Positions 1-7,923 of a stretch of 32,213 nucleotides of DNA are shown here, piece by piece. The position numbers were made by a program, and so were the translations under genes. Every line of letters begins with the position of its first letter. Positions within the stretch are counted from its first letter, which is position 1. Origin of the DNA: Acidobacteriota bacterium (GTDB lineage Bacteria > Acidobacteriota > Thermoanaerobaculia > Multivoradales > SZUA-115). The notes under the pieces are model-generated. The model saw only the letters and a list, made by a program, of their open reading frames with translations. It was not told the origin of the DNA and searched no databases. The stretch is from positions 1-32,213 of the forward strand of contig QIHU01000370.1 of assembly GCA_003231035.1 (NCBI GenBank), in the 5' to 3' direction.

Positions 1-46
1 GCAAAACGGGGAGGAAATCGTGCATCGGGATTTCAGGAGGGGTCAT
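1..46 (-). CDS. Possible N-terminus of a divergent gene leaving the window (partial)
   Basis: On the minus strand an ATG at 46-44 opens a frame that stays open to the window edge and reads MTPPEIPMHDFLPVL. It would be divergent from pyk, with a 74-base gap holding the pyk promoter. There is no clear Shine-Dalgarno sequence. Fifteen codons are too few to assign a family, and the frame may be a chance opening. Confidence 0.25.
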   Translation of the reverse strand, partial: MTPPEIPMHDFLPVL

Positions 47-108
47 TTCTTGGCGAGATTCTCGACTTTCTCCGAGGTGACTGGTACTGCTATTGGCTGC
101 GCCCCATC

Positions 109-114
109 TATACT
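109..114 (+). promoter_or_regulatory. -10 element of a probable leaderless pyk promoter
   Basis: TATACT matches the sigma-70 -10 consensus at five of six positions. Its last base is followed by exactly 6 nt and then the pyk ATG at 121, so transcription would begin at or next to the start codon. No convincing -35 hexamer lies 16-18 bases upstream, and there is no Shine-Dalgarno sequence before the ATG, which fits a leaderless transcript. This is inferred from spacing only. Confidence 0.45.
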
Positions 115-120
115 GCGCCG

Positions 121-1605
121 ATGGAACGCAGGGCCAAGATTGTCGCCACCCTCGGACCGGCCAGCTCCGAGCCCGAGATCCTCACCCAACTGATCAGCAC
201 TGGCCTCGACGTCGCTCGGTTGAATCTCTCGCACGGCAACCACGACAGCCACCGCTCGCTGATCAGGACCGTGCGCGCCTGCTCGCAATCCCTCGGTCGC
301 CACGTGCCGGTCGTCCTCGACTTGATGGGGCCCCGTTTTCGCCTCGGCCAGCTCGCGGCGTCGACCCAGCTCGACAATGGCAACGAACTCACCCTCGGCG
401 ACCGCGACGCCAAGGCCGACCTACCGGTCGACGGCACCGAGTTTCTCACCTATCTGCGCCAGGGCGAGCGCATCTTGATCGACAACGGCCTGGTCGAGCT
501 CCAAGTCATCGCCAAGCAAGGGCGCACCGTGCGGGCGCGGGTGATCGTGGGCGGGGTTGTATCCACCCGCAAAGGGATCAATCTGCCGGACACCGAGATT
601 CCATTCAGTATCTCTGCAAAGGACTACGCCGATATCGCTTTCGCCGTCACCGAGAAGGCCGACTACCTGGCCGTCAGCTACGTGGGTAGCGCCGACGACT
701 TGGCGGCGGTGCGCAAGGTGGTGCGCGACCACGACGGCAACATCCCGCTGATCGCCAAGCTCGAGCGCCGCGCCGCCATCGACAACATCCGGCGAATAGT
801 CCACGACTCCGACGCCGTGATGGTGGCGCGTGGCGACTTGGGGGTCGAGGTTCCAATCGACCATATTCCCGTACTGCAAAAGAAGATCATCGCCGAGGGT
901 CGGCGCACCGGCACGCCGGTAATCGTCGCCACCCAGATGCTCGAATCGATGATGATCCAGCCCCGCCCCACTCGCGCCGAAGCGACCGACGTCGCCAACG
1001 CCGTCTTCGACGGAACCGACGCCCTGATGCTCTCCGGCGAGACCGCCGCTGGCGCCTACCCGGTCAAGGTCGTGGAGACCATGGTGCGCATCATTGAACA
1101 AGCCGAAGCCTACGAACTGACCAGAAGCGGCAGTCGCTCCGGCCAAGGGCCCTCCGGGGTCCAACCGCTGGGAGCACCCAAAGCTCCCGCAACCCCTGAG
1201 CGATCGGGCGAGCGCAAGACCGCTAACCCACGCAGCGAGATTGCCGACGTTGTCTGTGCCAGCGCCGTCTACGCCGCCGACCAACTGGGCGTCGGCCGGA
1301 TCGTCGCTTTCAGCCAGGGTGGTTTCACCGCCCGATCGATCGCCCGCTATCGGCCGGCCTCACCGATTCTCGTTTTCACCACCGACGACGCCATGGCCCG
1401 CCAAGTCCAACTCATCTGGGGAGTGCGGCCATTGCGGATCGATGGCGAGGTGGCCACCCTCGAAGAGGTCATCAACCTGGTCGATGGACAACTTCGCAGG
1501 GCACGACTGGCCACCAGTGGCGAATCGATCGTCCTGCTGATGGGCGATCCCGTTGCCGCCCGTCCGCTGACCAACCTCATGCGCATTCATAGGATCGGCC
1601 GATGA
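121..1605 (+). CDS. pyk: Pyruvate kinase
   Basis: Glycolytic enzyme that transfers phosphate from phosphoenolpyruvate to ADP in the cytoplasm. The 494-residue product is close to the usual bacterial length. It begins with the typical KIVATLGPAS strand, has the substrate-loop motif KGINLPD (151-157) and the catalytic segment IAKLE with Lys213 and metal-binding Glu215. ARGDLG (236-241) supplies the second metal ligand, Asp239, and TQMLESM and SGETAAGAYP follow. The C-terminal allosteric-type domain starts near 371. Between it and the barrel lies an odd insert at about 335-370, rich in Ser, Gly, Pro and Ala, probably a flexible linker. The frame is open upstream to the window edge, but homology starts at Met121-codon. 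The stop overlaps the rhomboid start by 4 bases (ATGA), so the two are probably co-translated. A -10 element at 109-114 suggests a leaderless mRNA. Confidence 0.97.
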   Translation: MERRAKIVATLGPASSEPEILTQLISTGLDVARLNLSHGNHDSHRSLIRTVRACSQSLGRHVPVVLDLMGPRFRLGQLAASTQLDNGNELTLGDRDAKADLPVDGTEFLTYLRQGERILIDNGLVELQVIAKQGRTVRARVIVGGVVSTRKGINLPDTEIPFSISAKDYADIAFAVTEKADYLAVSYVGSADDLAAVRKVVRDHDGNIPLIAKLERRAAIDNIRRIVHDSDAVMVARGDLGVEVPIDHIPVLQKKIIAEGRRTGTPVIVATQMLESMMIQPRPTRAEATDVANAVFDGTDALMLSGETAAGAYPVKVVETMVRIIEQAEAYELTRSGSRSGQGPSGVQPLGAPKAPATPERSGERKTANPRSEIADVVCASAVYAADQLGVGRIVAFSQGGFTARSIARYRPASPILVFTTDDAMARQVQLIWGVRPLRIDGEVATLEEVINLVDGQLRRARLATSGESIVLLMGDPVAARPLTNLMRIHRIGR

Positions 1606-2342
1606 TTCCACTACGCGACCTCAACCCCACCGCGCGCAAACCGGTGGTCACTTGGGTCCTCCTCGGCCTCAATGTCGCCCTGTTCCTCTACGAGTTGAGC
1701 CTCGGCGAGCGACTGCAAGATTTCTTGCTATCAGCGGCCTTCATTCCCGGCCTCCATTTGCCGGGAGGCATGGATACCGGCATTCCGTTGGGGCTAGACA
1801 ACGCCCTGCTGTCGATGTTTCTGCACGGTGGTTTCATGCACTTGGCGGGCAACATGCTCTTCTTGTGGATCTTCGGCGACAACATCGAAGACCGCCTGGG
1901 TCGACTGCGCTTCATCCTCTTCTACCTACTCTGCGGCTTCGCTGCCTCCTACGCGCAGGCACTGGTGGACCCACAATCGAACATTCCCTTGATCGGCGCT
2001 AGCGGCGCCATCTCCGGCGTACTGGGCGGCTACCTGCTGCTCTACCCCAGGGCGCGGATCGAGACTTTGCTCATCCTCGGCTTCTTCTTTCAGCGCTTGC
2101 GCGTCCCGGCACTGGTCTTCCTACCGGTTTGGTTCTTGATGCAGCTCTTGCCCGGATTGATGGCGCTGGGCCAGAGTTCCGGCCAGGGCGGGGTCGCCTG
2201 GTTCGCCCACATCGGCGGCTTCGTGGCCGGCCCTCTGCTGGTCTGGCTATTCGGTGGCCTGCGCAAGCCACCGTCTCGTTCGCCCACTCTGCCGCCTTTT
2301 GGCCGGAGCGGTCCTCCATCGAGACCGAGTCTCTATCATTGA
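1602..2342 (+). CDS. Rhomboid family intramembrane serine protease
   Basis: Polytopic inner-membrane protease that cleaves transmembrane substrates within the bilayer. The 246-residue protein has about six membrane segments, the usual core. The HGGFMHLAGN motif gives His75, His80 and Asn84, equivalent to the oxyanion residues of GlpG. The catalytic serine is in GASG (Ser134) and its partner in the last helix is FAHIGG (His203). The C-terminal tail, about 26 residues rich in Pro, Ser and Arg, follows the last helix and is cytoplasmic or disordered. The start codon lies in an ATGA overlap with pyk, and the stop overlaps the TTG of the next gene (TTGA), so three genes look translationally coupled. 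The substrate cannot be inferred. Confidence 0.95.
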   Translation: MIPLRDLNPTARKPVVTWVLLGLNVALFLYELSLGERLQDFLLSAAFIPGLHLPGGMDTGIPLGLDNALLSMFLHGGFMHLAGNMLFLWIFGDNIEDRLGRLRFILFYLLCGFAASYAQALVDPQSNIPLIGASGAISGVLGGYLLLYPRARIETLLILGFFFQRLRVPALVFLPVWFLMQLLPGLMALGQSSGQGGVAWFAHIGGFVAGPLLVWLFGGLRKPPSRSPTLPPFGRSGPPSRPSLYH

Positions 2343-3916
2343 AGCCTCTGGACCGAGGTCGACGTCGTGGGCTGCGGCGCGCGCTGTGGTTCTTAGCCGC
2401 CCTAGCGGTTCTCGCCGCGGTGGACGGGTTTTTAATCGAGCCGCGGCTGCTGATGGTGCGCCGACACCTGAACCTCGACCTCATCGCCGATCCCTACCGC
2501 CTCGTCCATCTCTCCGACCTTCACGTTCGCGGCGAGACTCCGGCGCTGCGCAAGCTGGTCGCTGGAGTGGCACGGGCCAAGCCCGACCTCATCGTGATCA
2601 CCGGCGACCTGGTTTCAGGCGGCGACACCCTAGCTCTTCAACATCCCAGCCTGCGGGCGGCCGCCGCGACGATCCGCCAGCTACGTCGTGTCGCGCCAGT
2701 CGTCGGCGTGCAGGGCCACAGCGAGTTCCTCGGCCCCGTGGTCAGCTACTTGGGCGACGCCGGCATCGACTGGTTGTTCAATGAGGGACGCTACTTCGGG
2801 CTCCCAACGGACGATCAAACCGATGGCGGATTCCTACTCCTCGGCCTCACCCAGCAGGTCGGCCGCGATCTCTTCCCGCCGCGGCCTCTCGACCGTTTCG
2901 CCCCACTCAAGGTCGACGGCCAAACAGTGTGGGGCCGTGCGACATCGAGCGAGAAGAACCTCTACTTTCACTACGACCCGCCTACTTCTGGGCTAGCGGC
3001 CGCCTCCGGACTCGCCGACAACGGTGGACCCTTGTCGTGGAGCGGCTATGAGTTGACCTGCGAGGTACGAATCGACGAAGAGCAGGCGGAGGTCGGCATC
3101 GGCGTGCATAGCCGCTATCCGCTGGGCGAGGATCGGATGCTGCGACTGCGGCGCCCCGGGGGCCGTTTCACCCGCAACGCCCCCTTCTTGATCCTGCCCC
3201 ACGGCACGGCGGGAACGGCCGGGCAGTTCAACACCGGAGTGATCCCGGAGGTCGGCCGCTGGTACCGGCTTCGTCTGCGCACCGAGGTCGAACCGGGCGT
3301 CGTTGTGCTGCGCGCGCGCGTTTGGCCGAGCGAGGAGCCCGAACCCACCGAGTGGCAGGCTTGGTTCGAGGATCGCACTTCTCGGCGCGTCGAGGCTGGG
3401 ACCGTCGGGCTGTGGACCCGCGACGGCGGCGGTGCCTTCCGCAACCTGGAGGTGCGCTCGACTTCCGGGGCACTCCTGCTCAGTGAAGGACTGGCCACCT
3501 CACGACGACCCGCGGGCTGGCGGGACGGGACGCGCTCCACTCGCCTCGCCATGGCACTGGCCCGCTCTCCCCAGCTCCCCGCGCGCGTTGCCGCCAAAAC
3601 CCCGCGCCACCTACCCCGGGTCCTCCTCTCCCACGTCCCCTCAGTCGCCCCGGAGGCAGCCCAGCGGGGCATCGAGGTCGTACTGAGCGGCCACACCCAC
3701 GGCGGTCAAGTGCGCCTCCCTGGGCTGGCGCTCGTCACCCGCTCGTCCCTGGGCACACACTACGACCGGGGCCTCTTCCATTTCGCTTCCCCCAACGCCC
3801 AAGGCTGGACCCGCCTATACATCAATCCGGGGGTGGGCACCTCGCTGTTGCCGGTCCGTTTCCTCTGCCCGCCGTCCTACACGGTGATCGAGTTGGGTCG
3901 GCGCCTGAAGCTCTGA
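2339..3916 (+). CDS. Membrane-anchored metallophosphoesterase with an inserted beta-sandwich-like domain
   Basis: Calcineurin-like phosphoesterase of the YkuE/YkoQ type, anchored by one N-terminal helix (about residues 15-34). The motifs fall in two blocks. The first has HLSDLH (Asp60, His62), ITGD (Asp90) and GHSE (126-129). The second has LSHVP (430-434) and SGHTHGGQ (450-457), followed by YINPGVGTS. Between them lie about 235 extra residues (about 165-400), absent from the usual 270-300 residue family members. They are rich in alternating strands, with features such as SGYELTCEVRIDE, GRWYRLRLR, GTVGLWTRDG and FRNLEVR typical of concanavalin/LamG-like sandwiches. The second motif is usually GNH[DE]; here Asn and His are replaced by His and Ser. 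The frame is open further upstream inside the rhomboid gene. I chose TTG at 2339 because it overlaps the rhomboid stop and gives a short basic N-terminus before the membrane helix. The length is then 525 residues. The substrate is unknown. Confidence 0.85.
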   Translation: MKPLDRGRRRGLRRALWFLAALAVLAAVDGFLIEPRLLMVRRHLNLDLIADPYRLVHLSDLHVRGETPALRKLVAGVARAKPDLIVITGDLVSGGDTLALQHPSLRAAAATIRQLRRVAPVVGVQGHSEFLGPVVSYLGDAGIDWLFNEGRYFGLPTDDQTDGGFLLLGLTQQVGRDLFPPRPLDRFAPLKVDGQTVWGRATSSEKNLYFHYDPPTSGLAAASGLADNGGPLSWSGYELTCEVRIDEEQAEVGIGVHSRYPLGEDRMLRLRRPGGRFTRNAPFLILPHGTAGTAGQFNTGVIPEVGRWYRLRLRTEVEPGVVVLRARVWPSEEPEPTEWQAWFEDRTSRRVEAGTVGLWTRDGGGAFRNLEVRSTSGALLLSEGLATSRRPAGWRDGTRSTRLAMALARSPQLPARVAAKTPRHLPRVLLSHVPSVAPEAAQRGIEVVLSGHTHGGQVRLPGLALVTRSSLGTHYDRGLFHFASPNAQGWTRLYINPGVGTSLLPVRFLCPPSYTVIELGRRLKL

Positions 3917-4005
3917 AGCTGTCCACGACGGTTCGTCCGATCCTGCTCAGGAAACGGTTGCGATTCACTCGGAGGTGTCACCGAATTCGGATCCGTCGCT
4001 GAAGA

Positions 4006-4332
4006 TCAGCAACAACCGCAAGCCATTGCGAGCGACCGGCAGACCGCGCGCATCTTCTCGGGAGCCACCGTGCCGACGAAACCGCGTAACTGAGCCTGCC
4101 GCACCGTGAAGAGATTGCATAGATTGACGCAGGAATCCTGCTTCAGCCCCTCCGCGACGCCGATCCCGACTTCAGTGGGCGATCCGCGAAGCGTCGATGT
4201 GACAGCCGCGACTGTCACCGTGTGCAGCAATGGGATCAGAGCCGGACGACTCAGAATCAAGACCGGACGCTTCTTGTCCGGCCGCGGCAGATCGAGCAGC
4301 CAAATTTCTCCTCGATTCACCCTTCCGGCCAT
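4006..4332 (-). CDS. MazF/PemK-type toxin
   Basis: Small 108-residue protein of the MazF/PemK endoribonuclease family, which cuts single-stranded RNA when freed from its antitoxin. NRGEIWLLDLP near the N-terminus, KKRPVLILSR with the conserved Arg of the active site, and VTSTLRG with the conserved Ser/Thr all match the family. The C-terminal part, VNLCNLFTV, corresponds to the typical strand before the last helix. The ATG at 4332 overlaps the end of the antitoxin gene by 16 bases. A GTG at 4320 that overlaps the antitoxin stop (GTGA) would give MNRGEIW and is an equally plausible start. The C-terminus is Cys-rich (ACGCC). The toxin is the downstream gene, as expected for coupled expression. 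Confidence 0.88.
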   Translation of the reverse strand: MAGRVNRGEIWLLDLPRPDKKRPVLILSRPALIPLLHTVTVAAVTSTLRGSPTEVGIGVAEGLKQDSCVNLCNLFTVRQAQLRGFVGTVAPEKMRAVCRSLAMACGCC

Positions 4333-4559
4333 GGCTGACCATCGATCAACGGCTCGATCTCGCCGAGCAGAGAATCCGCCTCACCCGCGTAGGCTTGCGC
4401 CATACGCGCATCGTTCTCCCTTCGTTCCTTGGCTGCCAGGTAGAGCCGAACCGCTGTGCGGATGAATGCCGACCGCCCACTTTCTTTGACTTCTGGATCC
4501 GCATCGAGCTCGCGAAGAAGAGTGGTGTCGATCGAGACCTGAACCGCTTTGGATGGCAT
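4317..4559 (-). CDS. Ribbon-helix-helix antitoxin of the MazF-type pair
   Basis: Eighty-residue protein directly upstream of the MazF-like toxin. The N-terminal half (AVQVSIDTTLLRELD, then SAFIRTAVRLYLA) has the strand-helix-helix pattern of CopG/Arc-type DNA-binding antitoxins. The acidic C-terminal half (about 50-80) is the part expected to wrap the toxin. By analogy it neutralises the toxin and represses its own promoter. A TATTAT hexamer at 4566-4571 lies 6 nt before the ATG at 4559, so the mRNA may be leaderless. An in-frame ATG at 4577 would add six residues but would overlap that hexamer. This pair is downstream of the RND gene with a 98-base gap and may be an acquired module. Confidence 0.85.
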   Translation of the reverse strand: MPSKAVQVSIDTTLLRELDADPEVKESGRSAFIRTAVRLYLAAKERRENDARMAQAYAGEADSLLGEIEPLIDGQPWPEG

Positions 4560-4565
4560 GTGGAG

Positions 4566-4571
4566 ATAATA
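4566..4571 (-). promoter_or_regulatory. -10-like element of the toxin-antitoxin operon
   Basis: TATTAT on the minus strand matches the -10 consensus at five of six positions and is separated from the antitoxin ATG by 6 nt, the same geometry as upstream of pyk. No good -35 hexamer is visible. If used, the transcript would start at the ATG. Confidence 0.35.
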
Positions 4572-4657
4572 CCACATGATCTTGTTGGCTAGACGGAGTG
4601 GTCCAGCGGCGCTCACCTTGGGGTCGAGGTCGGCGCCTAGCTGTCCGTGGCCGAAGG

Positions 4658-7243
4658 CTAGGGAAGGTCTAGCCGACGCCGGACCCGCAGACTCAGATAG
4701 GCGGGCAGCATCGTGATCGCCACCAAAGCGGTCAGGGCGGCGCCCAGAACGGCCACGTAGCCGGTGGTGCGCAAGCCGGGATAGTGGGAGAGCGACATCG
4801 AGCCAAAACCGACCATGGTGGACAGGGCGGCGACCACGATGGCGTTGCCCGTCTGCCGGAGGCCGTCCCGAACCTGGTCGGCGGTGCTCCGCCGCACTTC
4901 GTAGTAGCGGTGCACCATGTGCAGCCCGTAGTCGACACCGATACCGATAATCATGGTGGTGACGAAGATGTTCATGAAGTTCATCGAGATTCCCAGGAGG
5001 ACCATCCCGCCGAGCATCCAGATCACCCCGACCGCCAACGGCACCAGGGCCAGAATGGCCGCGCGCAGACTTCTGAAATCGAGCCAAAGGAGCAGAGCGA
5101 CCACGAATGTGCCCAGGAGGGCCGCGATCCAGGCGTCGCGTCGTATCCGGTTGCGCATTCGTTCGTTGACCAAGTTGGCGCCGGTGAGCATCACCTCGTC
5201 TCCTAGATCTTCCGCCAGATCGAGCACCTCCTGAGGCGCCTGGCGGCGGTAAACCTCGGGCGGCGGGTAGAGATAGATGACGCTCTTCCAGCCCGACTCC
5301 AGCGGCAGGAGCGCCCGGTCGAGGAGCTGGCGCACTTGCCGATTGCCGCCGAAATCTTCCACCCGCACCGGTTGCCGAGCCGCCAACGCTTTGTCGAGCA
5401 GATCGAGGCCGCCGCTGAAGGGCTCCACCCGTCGATTGAGCGCCGCTAGCGCCTGAGCGAAGCGAGATCGGATGCGCTCCATGTCAAAACGGCCGTCCTC
5501 GCGCCCGGCGCGCAGCCATTCGAGCGCCTCGCGCTGGGCGGAGGGAGCGGGCACGAACTTGGTGACGCTGCTCACTCCCTTCATCACCCCGGCCTCGACC
5601 AAAGCCTGCGCCCGTTGGGTGATCTCGGCGGTGCGCTCCAACAGCGGTTCGATTTCCTCCCCTTGGAGCACCAGCATCATGAAGTCGAAATCGGAGTCGA
5701 ACGACTCGGCCACCTCCTGTTCCACTTCGACACCGGCGTTGCCCGCCGGCCGCATCGAGCGCCAGTTGTCCTCAAAGCGCAACTCTCCCAACAAGGTCCC
5801 AGCACCGACGGTGACCAGCAAACCGAGCCCCAGCACCGTTTTGGGGTAGCGCATACACAGATCGATCATCCACTCGGAACCAAAACTGTGCAGGTAGAGC
5901 CGGGGCGCCTTGCGGCGGCGGCGCGAGTGATTCTCGCTCCAGGCGAGCATCGCCGGCAGCAAGAGTAGGACCGCCGCCATGCACAGCAAGATGCCCGTGC
6001 CGGTGAGTATGCCCATCTGGCGAAGGCCGCGAAAATCGGTAAAGGCGAAGGCGTAGAAGGTCGCCGCGGTGGTGACCGCCCCCACCACCACCGCCCGGCC
6101 CGAAGTGCCCATGGTCTTGGCCAGCGCCCGCTCAAACCCAGCACCGGCGTTGCGCTCTTCGACGAAGCGACCATAAAAAACAATAATAAAGTCGATCCCC
6201 AACCCGATCAACAGCGCCGCCGTGCCACTGGTGGCCGTACTCAGCGTACCGAAAGCCACCGCCGAGAAGCCGAAGGTAAGCACCAACCCTGAAGCCAGTG
6301 GAATAAAGGCGTAGGTCAGCGGCCCAAGACGGCGAAAAGCGATCAAGAAGAGCAGCAGCACTAAGGCCATCGAACTCAGCATGTTGACCGTCATGTCCCC
6401 TTGAATCGCCGAGGCGTCGATCAGCGCCGTAACGTAAGGACCTCCGCTTCGCGTCGTGGGCGGCAGCGGACGGGAGGAACCGGAAGGGCCGGCGATCTCC
6501 TCCCACTCGGCCAGGGTCGCATCGATCGCCGCCTGCGTCGCCCCCACCAGCTCACGGTCGAAGGCGATGTTCTGTGGCGCTTTGGTCGGCTTGACCAGGA
6601 GCAACAGCACTTGGCGATCCTTGGAGAGGAAGTAACCACTGCTCCAGTCGATGGCGAGACCACCGCGCCCCACGCTCAGCCCTCCACTCAAAATCTCCGC
6701 GATGCCCAAGGGATCGAGCTTCACCAGATCTTTCATCGCCAGAGCCTGCGGCGTGGTGAGCAATCGCTTGAGTTCCTGGGCGCGACGATCGATCCCCTCG
6801 TCGCTCAGCCGCTCGGCCAACGTAGCCCGGCCGTCCTCGTCGAGAAACAGCAAGGCATAGGGAAAGAAGGTCTCCACCAACTCGATCGGATCGCCGATCC
6901 GATAGTCGACGGTGTTGATTTGTTCGATACCTTCAAGCCGCGCCCCCAACCGATCGACGAAACTCTCATAGGGAGCGATCATCGCTCCCTCGGGTACGCG
7001 AACGGTGATCATCAGGTAGTCGAAGGTTCCGAAATCCTTCAACGTATCCATGTAGGCGTTGATCACCGGATCCTTGCGCGGCAGCAGGTTCAAGACATCG
7101 GTATCGAAGCGCAGCCGCGAGGCGAGGCCAAGCGCCACCAGCAAAAGAAGAGCGAAACCGACAAAGACCGCGCGGTAGTGGTGTTGGGCCCACAACGCCA
7201 AGCGCTGCAAGGGGCCCGATGTAGCTTCAGTGGAGCTACTCAT
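4658..7243 (-). CDS. RND superfamily (MMPL-type) exporter
   Basis: Large inner-membrane protein of 861 residues, related to COG1033/MMPL-type RND exporters, which move lipids or other hydrophobic molecules using the proton gradient. It shows the internal duplication of the superfamily: helix 1 at about 25-42, a soluble domain, then five helices at about 285-435. The pattern repeats with a helix at about 468-488, a second soluble domain, and five helices at about 703-852. Each repeat carries the charged fourth-helix motif, GLGIDFIIVFYGRF (Asp351) and GIGVDYGLHMVHRY (Asp771). I chose the ATG at 7243 because it overlaps the pgsA stop by 4 bases. The overlap with a phospholipid synthesis gene suggests a lipid-related cargo, which is inference. 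The overall form recalls hopanoid-associated HpnN, but no hopanoid genes are nearby. Confidence 0.9.
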   Translation of the reverse strand: MSSSTEATSGPLQRLALWAQHHYRAVFVGFALLLLVALGLASRLRFDTDVLNLLPRKDPVINAYMDTLKDFGTFDYLMITVRVPEGAMIAPYESFVDRLGARLEGIEQINTVDYRIGDPIELVETFFPYALLFLDEDGRATLAERLSDEGIDRRAQELKRLLTTPQALAMKDLVKLDPLGIAEILSGGLSVGRGGLAIDWSSGYFLSKDRQVLLLLVKPTKAPQNIAFDRELVGATQAAIDATLAEWEEIAGPSGSSRPLPPTTRSGGPYVTALIDASAIQGDMTVNMLSSMALVLLLFLIAFRRLGPLTYAFIPLASGLVLTFGFSAVAFGTLSTATSGTAALLIGLGIDFIIVFYGRFVEERNAGAGFERALAKTMGTSGRAVVVGAVTTAATFYAFAFTDFRGLRQMGILTGTGILLCMAAVLLLLPAMLAWSENHSRRRRKAPRLYLHSFGSEWMIDLCMRYPKTVLGLGLLVTVGAGTLLGELRFEDNWRSMRPAGNAGVEVEQEVAESFDSDFDFMMLVLQGEEIEPLLERTAEITQRAQALVEAGVMKGVSSVTKFVPAPSAQREALEWLRAGREDGRFDMERIRSRFAQALAALNRRVEPFSGGLDLLDKALAARQPVRVEDFGGNRQVRQLLDRALLPLESGWKSVIYLYPPPEVYRRQAPQEVLDLAEDLGDEVMLTGANLVNERMRNRIRRDAWIAALLGTFVVALLLWLDFRSLRAAILALVPLAVGVIWMLGGMVLLGISMNFMNIFVTTMIIGIGVDYGLHMVHRYYEVRRSTADQVRDGLRQTGNAIVVAALSTMVGFGSMSLSHYPGLRTTGYVAVLGAALTALVAITMLPAYLSLRVRRRLDLP

Positions 7244-7809
7244 TCCTCGCTCGCCGGTGCTTCTTTGTTGCCGTAGAGCACCCAACGGCCGAAACGCACG
7301 AAGTACTCGGCTCCCGAGTAGAGACTTACCGCCAGCGCCAGCCACAGCGAGGCGATCGCCAGCTCACTGAAGCTATCCAACTTTTCGTAGACGATAAGGA
7401 GTGAGATCGCAACGACCTGCACCACCGTCTTGACCTTACCCGAAGCCGCCGCCGGAATGACGATACCTTCCGCCGCCGCGAAGCTGCGCAAGGCGGTCAC
7501 CGCGAACTCACGGGCGACGATCGCCGCCACGATCCAGGCCGGAACGACGTCGGGAATCATCTCCACCAACGATATGAACGCGGCGGAAGTCAGAATCTTG
7601 TCGGCCGCCGGATCGAGCAGTTTGCCCAGCCGCGTTTCCTCCTGGCGTCGCCGGGCCAGAAAGCCGTCCAGGAAATCGGTCAGTGCCGCGACCAGGAAGA
7701 CGGCCAAGCCGAGGAACTCCTTACCCGGTGTCTTGGTCAACAAAACCGCGACCAACAGGGGCACCAGCAGGATACGGAACAGCGATAGGAGGTTTGGAAT
7801 ATTGAGCAT
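7240..7809 (-). CDS. pgsA: CDP-diacylglycerol-glycerol-3-phosphate 3-phosphatidyltransferase
   Basis: Integral membrane enzyme that makes phosphatidylglycerol phosphate, the first committed step to phosphatidylglycerol and cardiolipin. The complete CDP-alcohol phosphotransferase signature D-x2-D-G-x2-A-R-x8-G-x3-D-x3-D is present (Asp45, Asp48, Gly49, Ala52, Arg53, Gly62, Asp66, Asp70). It starts with the family-typical NIPNLLSLFRILLVP and is about 189 residues, the normal length. I chose the ATG at 7809 on homology; a TTG at 7854 in frame would add 15 non-conserved residues. Other CDP-alcohol transferases share the motif, but the sequence around it is most like PgsA. It overlaps the RND gene by ATGA. 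The 114 bases before the gene contain a TATCTT hexamer at 7854-7859, possibly a promoter, with a weak -35. Confidence 0.93.
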   Translation of the reverse strand: MLNIPNLLSLFRILLVPLLVAVLLTKTPGKEFLGLAVFLVAALTDFLDGFLARRRQEETRLGKLLDPAADKILTSAAFISLVEMIPDVVPAWIVAAIVAREFAVTALRSFAAAEGIVIPAAASGKVKTVVQVVAISLLIVYEKLDSFSELAIASLWLALAVSLYSGAEYFVRFGRWVLYGNKEAPASEE

Positions 7810-7923
7810 CGGTCGAGGGGTCAGGGACAAGGGAAGGGTGCTATTCGACGCCAAAGATAGCGCTTTGGGCGACGAATGGCCACCGCCGATTGCGCAAGAC
7901 AGGAAGCGGTGGGTTGCTTTGCT

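Noticed and set aside
43..303. Minus-strand open frame across the start of pyk
   Set aside because: It lies antisense to the conserved pyruvate kinase N-terminus, has low-complexity composition, and no recognisable motif.
421..1284. Long minus-strand frame opposite pyk
   Set aside because: Antisense to a conserved gene; Gly/Val/His/Asp-rich composition typical of a GC-rich shadow frame.
2129..2338. Upstream extension of the phosphoesterase frame inside the rhomboid gene
   Set aside because: The 70 extra codons are a frame-shifted reading of the conserved rhomboid end and would precede the membrane anchor; the TTG at 2339 is a better start.
3981..3990. Perfect 10-base palindrome CCGAATTCGG between the phosphoesterase and toxin genes
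   Set aside because: Short, single and without a U-tract or partner site; expected by chance at this length scale.
4636..4662. CCTAGC/GCTAGG inverted repeat at the end of the RND gene
   Set aside because: Only six base pairs with a 15-base loop and no U-tract; too weak for a terminator.
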